DNA of 64,000 nucleotides from Ancylobacter polymorphus (GTDB taxonomy: Bacteria; Pseudomonadota; Alphaproteobacteria; Rhizobiales; Xanthobacteraceae), in assembly GCF_022836935.1 (NCBI RefSeq), contig NZ_CP083239.1:1116001-1180000 (forward strand), written 5' to 3'. Every line of letters starts with the position of its first letter. Positions within the stretch are counted from its first letter, which is position 1. Of the stretch, positions 55,999 to 63,408 are shown one piece after another. A program made the translations under genes and the position numbers. The notes beneath the pieces are model-generated. The model was not told the DNA's origin, made no database searches, and worked only from the letters and a program-made list of their open reading frames with translations.

Positions 55999-56589
55999 TC
56001 AGGGCGCGGGCGACGCGGCCGCGCCCTTCGCCGCCAGCCTGTCCCGCAGCGACAGGTCGCGGAGCTGGACGGGATCGATGCCCTTTTCCCTGGCAATCCC
56101 GTTCAGGAGCACCAGCAGCTCGGCGGCATTGAGCATGCGCTGAAGGTCGACGATGTGCTGCGCTGCCTCGATCTCAAGCTGGCGGTCGCGCGAGACCGTT
56201 GGCGAGGCGAGGGCGCTGTCGAAATCGAAGCGCATGCGGGCGCCGAAATGCGTGCCTATGAATAGGCTCAACGCGAAACACAGCACGAAGCCGGCTGTCC
56301 CGACCTGTTCGCGCAGCCCCTTGGTCCCGATCAGATAGACCAGCGTACCACCGAGAAAGGTGAGCGCCGCCGGCAGGACGGCGTTCACCGCGGGCGTCCG
56401 GCTGTGGCCCATGATGGAGCCGGTCACGAATCCCAGCAGGGCGAAGGCCGCGGCGCAGACGAGCAGGGCCAGCGCATTGCGCGTATAGCCGAGCGCCCGG
56501 GCGATGGCGAAACAGAGCAGAGCCAGAACGGCGGAAACCACGAGTGCCGTGGCGAAGACATTGAGCTGCGCGAAAGTCAGAAGCTGCAT
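55999..56589 (-). CDS. Hypothetical inner-membrane protein
   Basis: 196 residues. Four hydrophobic helices are visible (NVFATALVVSAVLALLCFAIA, ALALLVCAAAFALLGFVTGS, VLPAALTFLGGTLVYLIG, AGFVLCFALSLFIGTHFG). A ~75-residue soluble C-terminus follows, with EIEAAQHIVDLQRMLNAAELLVLL. No family is recognised. It starts 10 bases after the small exported protein gene, so the two form a unit. The local GC content is visibly lower than in neighbouring genes, which suggests later acquisition or relaxed composition (inference). Confidence 0.65.
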   Translation of the reverse strand: MQLLTFAQLNVFATALVVSAVLALLCFAIARALGYTRNALALLVCAAAFALLGFVTGSIMGHSRTPAVNAVLPAALTFLGGTLVYLIGTKGLREQVGTAGFVLCFALSLFIGTHFGARMRFDFDSALASPTVSRDRQLEIEAAQHIVDLQRMLNAAELLVLLNGIAREKGIDPVQLRDLSLRDRLAAKGAAASPAP

Positions 56590-56599
56590 GGCCGGCGCC

Positions 56600-56848
56600 C
56601 TACTGTATCTGGCCTCGCAAATCCGGCCGTTCGATCGCGTTCGGCACCAGGATCGAGGGGCTTACACCCTTGAGTGCATCGGAAACCGGCGACGCCGGCG
56701 TGCGGCAACGAATCTTGCACAGCGCAACTTCCGATGGCGGCTTCTGCGACTCGCAGTCACAATTGGTGGTCATGCCGCCCGCGCCCTCTGCCAGGCCGGC
56801 CGGGGCAAGGCTGATGAGAAAAACCCAGACAAGCAACAATTTGCGCAT
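56600..56848 (-). CDS. Small exported cysteine-containing protein
   Basis: 82 residues. A signal peptide (MRKLLLVWVFLISLAPAGLA) is followed by a short mature part with four Cys in CDCESQKPPSEVALCKIRC, which could make two disulfides in the periplasm or bind a metal. The start at 56848 is preferred for the signal peptide. It is preceded by a 9-16-9 inverted repeat (56864-56897) and followed at 10 bp by a membrane protein gene. No known family is recognised. AT content is higher than around it. Confidence 0.6.
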   Translation of the reverse strand: MRKLLLVWVFLISLAPAGLAEGAGGMTTNCDCESQKPPSEVALCKIRCRTPASPVSDALKGVSPSILVPNAIERPDLRGQIQ

Positions 56849-56863
56849 ACCGCGCCCCCTGCC

Positions 56864-56897
56864 GTTACTCTCTGACGTGGCCTCGCGCGAGAGTAAC
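56864..56897 (-). promoter_or_regulatory. Inverted repeat upstream of the small exported protein gene
   Basis: GTTACTCTC at 56864-56872 and GAGAGTAAC at 56889-56897 are perfect 9-bp inverted copies 16 bases apart, 16-49 bases before the start codon. It could be a dimeric regulator site or a leader hairpin. Confidence 0.45.
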
Positions 56898-56946
56898 ATG
56901 ATGCAGCTCTCGATTGAAGGGCGTTGATTCACACCGCCCCCGCCCC

Positions 56947-57750
56947 TCACCCCTCCGGCCGGCCGATGCTGAGGCAGCGCCGGCGCGCCGCCTCCAGCCC
57001 TTCGGCCACCACCTCGGTGAGGCCGGCCGCACGCAGCGCCTCCAGCCCCGCCGCGGTGGTGCCGGCATAATCCACCATCTCCTGCACGAACTCCGCCGCC
57101 GGCCGCTCGCTCCCCGCCAGCATCGCCCCGGCGGCGTGGAACAGCTGCCCCACCGCCCGGCGCGCCACGTCAGGCGCCACGCCCTGCGCCTGCGCATAGG
57201 TTTGCACCGCGTCGGCAAAGGCGGCGACGAAGCCCGGCACCGGGCCGGTGATCGCCGTGAACACGTCGATCTGGTCCTCCGCCGGCACCTCGTCGGTCGT
57301 CCCGCAGGCGGCAAACAGCGCCCGCACCACGTCCCGGTCGGCCTGCGTCACCCCCGCCCCGGCGCACCAGGGCGAATAGGCCATGCCGAGCGCGGCGGCC
57401 GGGCTCGACATCGCCCGCACCACCCGCGCCCCGCCGCTGATCGCGATGAGCTCGTCGATCCTCACCCCGGCCATGACCGAGACCACCAGCCGCCCCGCGC
57501 CGGCAAAGCGCAGCGCGCGCCCGGCGGCGGGCGGCAGCGCGAGCAGGATCAATTCGCAGCGCGCCGCCAGCCTCGCCACATCCGTCGTCCAGTTCACCCC
57601 CGGCACGGCGGCGAGGTCACCCGCCGGGCCGGAGCGGGTGGCGACCCATAGATGCCCCGGCGCCACCGCCCCCGCCCGCAGCAGCCCCGCGCCGATCGCC
57701 CCGCCGAGCTGGCCGGCGCCGATGAGCCCCACATTCTGCCCGCGAACCAT
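56947..57750 (-). CDS. Pyrroline-5-carboxylate reductase family protein
   Basis: 267 residues from the ATG at 57750, which has AGGAGG seven bases upstream. The NAD(P)-binding loop is VGLIGAGQLGGAIGAGLL. The ProC dimerisation domain contains FTAITGPVPGFVAAFADAV and the FVQEMVDYAGTTAAGLEAL motif. It may be a true ProC (last step of proline synthesis) or a ProC-like paralogue: the core ALPPAAGRALRF and SVMAGVRIDELI segments are more diverged than usual. It has no close operon partner. Confidence 0.8.
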   Translation of the reverse strand: MVRGQNVGLIGAGQLGGAIGAGLLRAGAVAPGHLWVATRSGPAGDLAAVPGVNWTTDVARLAARCELILLALPPAAGRALRFAGAGRLVVSVMAGVRIDELIAISGGARVVRAMSSPAAALGMAYSPWCAGAGVTQADRDVVRALFAACGTTDEVPAEDQIDVFTAITGPVPGFVAAFADAVQTYAQAQGVAPDVARRAVGQLFHAAGAMLAGSERPAAEFVQEMVDYAGTTAAGLEALRAAGLTEVVAEGLEAARRRCLSIGRPEG

Positions 57751-57838
57751 CCTGCCGCCTCCTGATCCTCCCGCCGCCGGGAAGCGTACACCAAAGCGCG
57801 GCGCGCCTTCGCCCACCGCGCCCGCGACATTCGTCCGG

Positions 57839-57867
57839 TTGGAATGCGGCGCCCCTCACCCTATAAG
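57839..57867 (+). promoter_or_regulatory. Candidate sigma70-type promoter of hemH
   Basis: TTGGAA (57839-57844) and TATAAG (57862-57867) are separated by 17 bp, 43 bases before the hemH start. This is a good match by spacing and sequence in otherwise GC-rich DNA. Confidence 0.5.
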
Positions 57868-57909
57868 CACGGCACATTCTGCCGGCAGCGATCCGTCGAG
57901 GAAGTAGCG

Positions 57910-58995
57910 ATGAACAAGCCTGTTGCGGCCAAGGACGCCTCCGTGGCCCTCACCCCCGCCCCCGGCGGCGGGCTGCCGGCCGGCCACCCGCCGGTGGCCT
58001 TCGGCAAGATCGGCGTGCTCATCGTCAATCTCGGCACGCCCGACGGCACCGATTACTGGTCGATGCGCCGCTATCTCAAGGAGTTCCTCTCCGACCGCCG
58101 GGTGATCGAGGTCAACCGCGTGCTGTGGTGGTTCATCCTCAACGTCATCATCCTGTCCGTCCGCCCGCAGGCCAAGGGCAAGGACTACGCGACGATCTGG
58201 AACAAGGAGCGCGATGAAGGCCCGCTGCGCACCATCACCCGGTCGCAGTCGGAAAAGCTCGCCGCCGCGCTCGGCGTGCGCAGCGACCGGCTCGTCTTCG
58301 ACTGGGCGATGCGCTACGGCAACCCCTCCATCGCCTCGCGCATCGAGGCGCTGCAGGCACAGGGCTGCGAGCGGCTGCTCCTCGTGCCGCTCTATCCGCA
58401 ATACGCCGCCGCCACCTCCGCCACCGTGTGCGACGCCGCCTTCGACGCGCTGAAGAAGATGCGCTGGCAGCCGGTGCTGCGCGTCGCCCCGCACTGGCCG
58501 GACGAGCCGGCCTATATCGAGGCGCTGGCCAACTCCATCACCTCGGAACTCGCGACGCTCGACTGGGAGCCGGAGCTGGTCATCGCCTCCTTCCACGGCA
58601 TTCCGAAGGAGTATTTCGACAAGGGCGACCCCTATCACTGCTATTGCTACAAGACCACGCGGCTGGTGCGCGAGAAGCTCGGCTGGCCCGAGGGCAAGCT
58701 GCGCCTCACCTTCCAGTCGCGCTTCGGCAGCGCCGAATGGCTGCAGCCCTATACCGACAAGACCATCGAGGCGCTGGCGAAATCCGGCGTGAAGCGGCTC
58801 GCCGTGCTCACCCCCGGCTTCGTCGCCGACTGCCTGGAAACGCTGGAGGAAATCGCCGGCGAGAACGCCGAGATCTTCCACCATAATGGCGGCGAGAAGT
58901 TCCACTTCATCCCGTGCCTCAACGACTCCCCCGACGGCATCAAGGTTCTGGAAGCCGTGGTCGCGCGCGAGCTGAAGGGCTGGGTGGAGATTTAG
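57910..58995 (+). CDS. hemH: Ferrochelatase
   Basis: 361 residues from the ATG at 57910 (GAGGAAG upstream). It inserts Fe2+ into protoporphyrin IX as the last step of heme synthesis at the membrane. The catalytic His is H229 in SFHGIPKEYF, followed by CYCYKTTRLVREKLG. The hydrophobic membrane-contact segment VLWWFILNVIILSVRPQ is present. In Bradyrhizobium, ferrochelatase relays heme status to Irr. The iron box at mbfA in this window fits a shared iron/heme control network, though the two loci are 47 kb apart. Confidence 0.97.
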   Translation: MNKPVAAKDASVALTPAPGGGLPAGHPPVAFGKIGVLIVNLGTPDGTDYWSMRRYLKEFLSDRRVIEVNRVLWWFILNVIILSVRPQAKGKDYATIWNKERDEGPLRTITRSQSEKLAAALGVRSDRLVFDWAMRYGNPSIASRIEALQAQGCERLLLVPLYPQYAAATSATVCDAAFDALKKMRWQPVLRVAPHWPDEPAYIEALANSITSELATLDWEPELVIASFHGIPKEYFDKGDPYHCYCYKTTRLVREKLGWPEGKLRLTFQSRFGSAEWLQPYTDKTIEALAKSGVKRLAVLTPGFVADCLETLEEIAGENAEIFHHNGGEKFHFIPCLNDSPDGIKVLEAVVARELKGWVEI

Positions 58996-59019
58996 GGGGC
59001 GCGTCCCCATCAAGAACGC

Positions 59020-59114
59020 CCTCATCCCCGGGCTCGACCCGGGGACCCAGCCTTCGTGTGCCCCGACTCGGGGTTTCCGTCTCTGGGTGGCCGGGTCAAG
59101 CCCGGCCATGAGGG
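59020..59114. repeat. ~95-bp palindromic element, family D (copy 3)
   Basis: CTCATCCCCGGGCTCGACCC on the left and GGGTCAAGCCCGGCCATGAG on the right. It is part of a 398-bp gene-free stretch (58996-59393) made largely of three repeat units. Confidence 0.88.
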
Positions 59115-59171
59115 GAGTGTAGGGCGGGCCGGCACCTCAGCCTGACGGCTCTTCTTAACAGTGCCCCTCGT

Positions 59172-59207
59172 CATCCTGAGGTGCGCGCGCAGCGCGCCTC
59201 GAAGGAC
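59172..59207. repeat. REP-like palindrome, family A (copy 3)
   Basis: CATCCTGAGGTGCGCGCGC with the mirrored GCGCGCCTCGAAGGA arm. It matches the inverse of the unit at 10114-10150 almost base for base. Confidence 0.8.
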
Positions 59208-59230
59208 GCAGGCGATCTCCACCTTCACGC

Positions 59231-59300
59231 CCTCATCCCCGGGCTTGACCCGGGGACCCAGCCGCGTTGGCACGCAAGGGTCACGCCCGGTCCCGAGGGG
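59231..59300. repeat. Partial palindromic element, family D (copy 4)
   Basis: The left half is intact (CCCCGGGCTTGACCCGGGGA). The right half is shortened and diverged (GGGTCACGCCCGGTCCCGAG). It lies just upstream of the acetyltransferase gene. Confidence 0.75.
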
Positions 59301-59393
59301 CGCTCTGTCACCGCGCGAAACCGAACGTGTGTTGCCGCGCCCCGCCCCCATCGCCCAAGCAGGGCGCCCGTCCCTGGCCACGGAGCGCCGCCC

Positions 59394-59987
59394 ATGTCCT
59401 CATCCGCCCGCCGCGAACCCGCCCTTCCCGCCGCCGACGATCCCCGCAGCGAGATGCAGCGCATGCGGGCGGGCGAACTCTACCGCGCCAGCGATCCCGA
59501 GATTCAGGCCGCCGAGCGCGCCTGCTTCGCCTGGCTGGCGCGCTTCAACGCCTCGCTCACCCTCTCGCGCGCCGAGCGGCGGGCGCTGCTGGCGGAAGGG
59601 CTCGGCACGGTCGGGGAGCGCACCGGCATCCGCCCGCCCTTCCACTGCGACTACGGGTTCAACATCCATCTCGGCACGGGGGTGTTTCTCAATTTCGACT
59701 GCGTGATCCTCGACGTGGTGGAGGTGCGCATCGGCGACGGCACCGAGATCGGGCCGGGCACCCATATCTACACCGCCGAGCACCCGCGCGACGCGGAGGT
59801 GCGCCGCCTCGGCCTGGAATATGGCCGCCCGGTCACTATCGGCCGCAATGTCTGGATCGGCGGCAAGGCGATCCTCCTGCCGGGCATCACCATCGGCGAC
59901 GATGCCGTCATCGGCGCCGGCGCCGTGGTCACGCGCGACGTGCCGGCCGGCGCGACGGCGGTGGGAAACCCGGCGCGGGTGCGGTGA
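59394..59987 (+). CDS. Hexapeptide-repeat sugar O-acetyltransferase (maltose/NodL type)
   Basis: 197 residues from the ATG at 59394 (GGAG eight bases upstream); a later ATG at 59454 matches the usual family start. The Maa/NodL N-terminal helix domain (MRAGELYRASDPEIQAAERA) precedes left-handed beta-helix repeats (RIGDGTEIGPGTHIYTAEHP with the catalytic His, then IGRNVWIGGKAILLPGITIG). It transfers acetyl from acetyl-CoA to sugars. No nod or polysaccharide genes are nearby, so the acceptor is unknown. Confidence 0.92.
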   Translation: MSSSARREPALPAADDPRSEMQRMRAGELYRASDPEIQAAERACFAWLARFNASLTLSRAERRALLAEGLGTVGERTGIRPPFHCDYGFNIHLGTGVFLNFDCVILDVVEVRIGDGTEIGPGTHIYTAEHPRDAEVRRLGLEYGRPVTIGRNVWIGGKAILLPGITIGDDAVIGAGAVVTRDVPAGATAVGNPARVR

Positions 59988-59993
59988 GGCGCG

Positions 59994-60521
59994 CTATTCC
60001 TCGCGCGCCGTGCCGGCGAAGCGGTCGGTGAAGGCGAGCACGGCATAGGCGACGAGGAACAGCACGCTCGCCGCCATCAGCCAGCGCACCTGCGTCTCGC
60101 TCACATCCGTTTCCAGCCGCATCAGCGCCTTGAGCAGGGTGATGGCGCAGATCGCCATCAGCGAGGCGAACAGTTTGAGCTTCAGTCCGGAAAAGCTGAT
60201 CCGCATCATCCAGGCCGGCGAGTCCGGCGCGTGGCGGCGGTCGATCGGCGCGACGAAATTCTCGTAGCCGGACTGGATGACGATCACCATCAGCCCGCCG
60301 ACCAGCACGAGGTCGATCAGGGTCAGCAGTTCCATGATCACCGCCGTCTCGGTCAGGCCGGGCAGCTGGACCGCGAAGCTCCACAGCCGCAGCGCGAAGG
60401 CGACGATGAGCAGCAGCAGGGCGAAGGCCAGCCCGAGAAACAGCGGCACCATCGCCCAGCGGCTAAGCAGCACGATGCGCACGATGAGCCGGCCGCCCCA
60501 GCCCGACGCTTCTGCCGCCAT
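59994..60521 (-). CDS. YqhA/UPF0114-family membrane protein
   Basis: 175 residues from the ATG at 60521, with GGAGGG at correct spacing (the ATG at 60527 is too close). There are four helices, with WAMVPLFLGLAFALLLLIVAF, TLIDLVLVGGLMVIVIQSGYENFV and WLMAASVLFLVAYAVLAF. GYENFVAP and the helix containing SFSGLKLKLFASL are family marks. The function of the family is not established. It is convergent with the acetyltransferase gene (6 bp apart). Confidence 0.88.
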   Translation of the reverse strand: MAAEASGWGGRLIVRIVLLSRWAMVPLFLGLAFALLLLIVAFALRLWSFAVQLPGLTETAVIMELLTLIDLVLVGGLMVIVIQSGYENFVAPIDRRHAPDSPAWMMRISFSGLKLKLFASLMAICAITLLKALMRLETDVSETQVRWLMAASVLFLVAYAVLAFTDRFAGTAREE

Positions 60522-60747
60522 GAACATCGCCCTCCGCTGCCGCGCCCCCTGCGCGCCGGTACGGCGATGCTAGCGCGTTTTCATGCGAAGAGGGCATCCC
60601 CCTGCCGAAAGAAGTGGTGCCGAGCGCCTACGGCGGCGGCCTTTCCTGGACGGGCGGCCGGCGAGGATGTCCCGGCGCAGGATTCGGGCGGACCGGGAAG
60701 CCTTCACTCCTCCTCCCGCCAGTCCGGCGGCAGATGGAAGGTGGCGA

Positions 60748-61461
60748 TCAGCCCGGCTTCGCCGGCGCGGGTGGGGTCGGGGCGCGGCTGCCCGGCACGC
60801 GGGTGAGCCAGCCGAGCGCCAGCAGGCGCTCCAGCAGGCCGGCGCCGAGCCGGCCGGAGAGATGCGGGCGGCGCTCGCTCCAGTCGAGGCAGGTGCGGCA
60901 GAGCGGGCGACGGGACGCGTGGCGGGCGGCTTGTCCCGGCCCCTCAAGATCGAGGCCGAAATCGGCCAGAAAGGCCCGCCCCTGCGGCGTCGGCTCCACC
61001 GCCTCGCCCTCATTGGAGAGCCGCACGTGCCCCTGCGCCTCCAGTGCCGCCAGCAGCGCCACCGCCAGCCGGCCGGCGAGGTGGTCGTAGCAGCTGCGGG
61101 CGAGCCGCAGCGCGCCTTCGCGCGGGCCGGGCGGGCGATGGCGCGGCGGGCCCAGGGTCGCCGCCAGCATCAGCGCGTGCAGCACCTCGGCGATCTCCCG
61201 CGAGGCCAGCCGGTAATAGCGGTGCCGCCCCTGCGCCCGCGCCGCCACCATCCCGGCCGCGGCCAGCTTGGCGAGGTGGCCGCTGGTGGTGGGCGCGCTC
61301 ACCCCGGCCTGGCGCGCCAGCTCGCCCGCCGTCAGCGCCGGCCCGCCCATCAGCGCCAGCAGCATGTTGGCGCGCGCCGGATCGCCCAGCAGCGCCGCGA
61401 TTTCGGCGATGCGGGCCCCGGAGGCGAAGGTTGCGGTGGCGTGGGGGGCAGGGGCGTCCAT
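60748..61461 (-). CDS. ArsR-family regulator with probable C-terminal frameshift
   Basis: 237 residues as read. The winged helix is near residues 18-90 (ALLGDPARANMLLALMGG, TAGELARQAGVSAPTTSGHLAKL). A longer C-terminal domain follows, with RPLCRTCLDWSERRPHLSGRLGAGLLERLL, including two Cys. The frame ends in an atypical Pro/Ala stretch after RVPGSRA. Shifting by one base near 60770-60785, a run of C/G, gives a family-like end (TRAGEAGLIATFHLPPDW) and a stop at 60704. A single-base loss (mutation or sequencing error) is likely. It is divergent from the EamA transporter (119-bp spacer), a probable target. Confidence 0.82.
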   Translation of the reverse strand: MDAPAPHATATFASGARIAEIAALLGDPARANMLLALMGGPALTAGELARQAGVSAPTTSGHLAKLAAAGMVAARAQGRHRYYRLASREIAEVLHALMLAATLGPPRHRPPGPREGALRLARSCYDHLAGRLAVALLAALEAQGHVRLSNEGEAVEPTPQGRAFLADFGLDLEGPGQAARHASRRPLCRTCLDWSERRPHLSGRLGAGLLERLLALGWLTRVPGSRAPTPPAPAKPG

Positions 61462-61580
61462 ACCGCAAGCTTAACCCCCCGGCGGGCCGCCCGTCAGCCC
61501 GTGACGCTTCGGCCGGCGCCGAAACATCGGCGCGGCGCGGCGCGCTAGTCAGGGCGCCCCTTCCCAACGCCGGACGCCCG

Positions 61581-62489
61581 ATGGAAAAGCCCCGCCTCGC
61601 GGTCGAACTCGCCCTTCTTCTGCTGCTAGCGACCCTGTGGGGCGTCTCCTACAGCTTCATCAAGATCGGCGTGGAGACCATTCCCCCGCTCAGCTTCATC
61701 GCCGCCCGCACCGCGCTGGCCGGCGCGGTGCTCTATGCGGTGCTACGCGGGCGCGGCCTGCGCCTGCCGGCGGACCGGGCGACATGGGGGGCCTTCCTCA
61801 TCCAGGCCGTGCTGAACAGCGCGGTGCCCTTCACCCTCATCGCCTGGGCGGAGACGCGGCTCGGCGCCGGGCTGGCGGTCATCCTCAACGCCACCACGCC
61901 GATCTTCGCCTTCCTGATGGCGGCAGCGACCGGCCGGCATCCCTCCGGCGGGGCGCTGCGGGGGGTGGGCGTCGCCTGCGGGCTGGTGGGGACGGGCCTC
62001 GTGGTGGGGACGGAAGCGCTCAGTGTGGACGCCTTCGCGACGCCGGGGGCGGTGCTGGCGCCGCTCGCCATTCTCCTCGCCACCGCCTGCTATGCCGGGG
62101 CGGCGCTGTTCGGCGCCCGCTTTGCCGGGCTGGACCCGATGCTGCCGGCCTGCGGCTCGCTGCTGTGCGGAACGGGGGTGCTGGCGCCGCTGGCGCTGGT
62201 GGTCGACCGGCCATGGACGCTCACCCCCTCGCCCGCCTCGCTGGCGGCTCTGGTGGCGCTGGCGCTCGCCTCAACGGCGGCGGCCTTCGTGCTGTATTTC
62301 CGCCTGCTGCACACGCTCGGCCCGGTGGGCGCCACGGCGCAGGCTTATCTGCGGGTGCCGATCGGGGTCGGCATCAGTGTCGCCTTCCTCGGTGAGGCGC
62401 TGGCTCCCACCGCCTGGCTCGGGCTGGTGGTGGTGGTGATCGGCGTCGCGGCGATGACGGCGCCGAGAAGGGAGCCGGCCGGGCGGTGA
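61581..62489 (+). CDS. EamA/DMT-family transporter
   Basis: 302 residues. Ten hydrophobic helices in two EamA repeats start at LALLLLLATLWGVSYSFIKIG and again around AILLATACYAGAALFGARFAG. It probably exports small metabolites or amino acids. The ATG at 61581 begins the family-like region. It is divergent from the ArsR regulator gene. Its stop codon touches the start of a decayed transposase remnant, but the C-terminus (VVVIGVAAMTAPRREPAGR) looks native. Confidence 0.9.
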   Translation: MEKPRLAVELALLLLLATLWGVSYSFIKIGVETIPPLSFIAARTALAGAVLYAVLRGRGLRLPADRATWGAFLIQAVLNSAVPFTLIAWAETRLGAGLAVILNATTPIFAFLMAAATGRHPSGGALRGVGVACGLVGTGLVVGTEALSVDAFATPGAVLAPLAILLATACYAGAALFGARFAGLDPMLPACGSLLCGTGVLAPLALVVDRPWTLTPSPASLAALVALALASTAAAFVLYFRLLHTLGPVGATAQAYLRVPIGVGISVAFLGEALAPTAWLGLVVVVIGVAAMTAPRREPAGR

Positions 62490-62790
62490 GCGCCATCGTC
62501 TACGTGATCCGCAACGGCTCGCAATGGAAGGATGCGCCGACGGGCTATTGTCCGCCTAAGACGCTCTACAGCCACTTCATCCGCTGGCGCTGGCTGGGGG
62601 TGTTCGGCGCATCTTGGCCAACCTCGCCGGCGACGGGCTCAGACCGGCGTGCATCATGATCGATGCCACCCATCTGAGGGTCCGCGGTACGGCGGCAAGT
62701 CCGTTAGAAAGGGGGATGTTCCCCGTCCTATCGGGCGCACCACAGGCCGGCTGAACTCCAAGCTCCACAACCCTCTGCACCGGCGAAGGC
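62489..62790 (+). pseudogene. IS5-family transposase remnant
   Basis: Translated pieces in three successive frames match the IS427-group (IS5 family) transposase: VIRNGSQWKDAPTGYCPPKT with LYSHFIRWRWLGVF, then RILANLAGDGLRPACIMIDA with THLRVRGTAAS (first DDE Asp in MIDATHL), then RKGDVPRPIGRTTGRLNSKL with H. The N-terminus and the C-terminal half are missing and at least two frameshifts are present, so it cannot be active. No terminal inverted repeats could be identified. It begins at the last base of the EamA stop codon. Confidence 0.85.
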
Positions 62791-62810
62791 CGCCCGATCC
62801 GAGCCTAGAG

Positions 62811-63191
62811 CTACGCCTCGACGGCAGCCTTGTCGATGACCGAGCGGACCTCGGCGATGTGGCCGTCGCGGAATTCGTAGAAGACGTTCTCGGCGAAGCG
62901 GACCCTGCGACCATTGACCGGCAGGCCGAAGAGCAGGCCAGTCGGCGTGCAATCGAAGAGCAGATTGCTGGCCACGTGCGGCGGGTCGACGACCAGCAGG
63001 CCAATCTCGAAACGCAGGTCCGGAATGGCGCGGAAATCCCTTTCCAGCATGGCGCGATAGCCCGAGAGGCCGACCGGCTCGCCATTGTAGCGGACCTCGT
63101 CGCCGACGAACTGCCCCAGTTGTCGCCAGTCCTGCCGGTTCAGGCAGGCGATGTAGGCTCGGTAGAGATCGGCGAGATCGGTTCTCGTCAT
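62811..63191 (-). CDS. SnoaL-like/NTF2-superfamily ester cyclase-type protein
   Basis: 126 residues. SnoaL-like pattern: LADLYRAYIACLNRQDWRQL, SGYRAMLERDFRAIPDLRFEI, GLPVNGRRVRFAENVFYEFRDGHI and VRSVIDKAAVEA. The IPDLRFEI segment is typical of the ester cyclase/SnoaL group, whose members act as cyclases, hydrolases or have lost activity. The substrate is unknown. It lies between an IS remnant and the rpsA terminator, so its neighbourhood has been rearranged. Confidence 0.82.
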   Translation of the reverse strand: MTRTDLADLYRAYIACLNRQDWRQLGQFVGDEVRYNGEPVGLSGYRAMLERDFRAIPDLRFEIGLLVVDPPHVASNLLFDCTPTGLLFGLPVNGRRVRFAENVFYEFRDGHIAEVRSVIDKAAVEA

Positions 63192-63255
63192 GTGCAGGGC
63201 CCATGCTGTCGGCTGCTACATAGGGCGGCCAAGGTCGGCGGCGACGGCACGGCCT

Positions 63256-63293
63256 CGAAAACAAAACGGCCGGCGTGTCGCCACGCCGGCCGT
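63256..63293 (-). terminator. Intrinsic terminator of rpsA
   Basis: A perfect 12-bp stem ACGGCCGGCGTG / CACGCCGGCCGT with a TCGC loop (63266-63293) is followed on the minus strand by TTTGTTTTCG. It is oriented to end rpsA transcription. Confidence 0.85.
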
Positions 63294-63331
63294 CTTTAGC
63301 TTTGTCGATCCGCGCTCAGGCGGGCCGGGTC

Positions 63332-63408
63332 AGGCGGATCAGTCGGCCTTCTCGGGAGAGGCCGCTTGCGCGCCCCTCCCGGAGAGGCGGATCAATCCGC
63401 CTTCTCGG
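63332..63408. repeat. Direct duplication of the rpsA 3' end
   Basis: Two 24-bp copies (63332-63355 and 63385-63408), AGGCGGATCA-xTCx-GCCTTCTCGG, differ at two bases and are 53 bp apart. The second covers the last codons and stop of rpsA; the first lies downstream and is out of frame. Confidence 0.7.
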
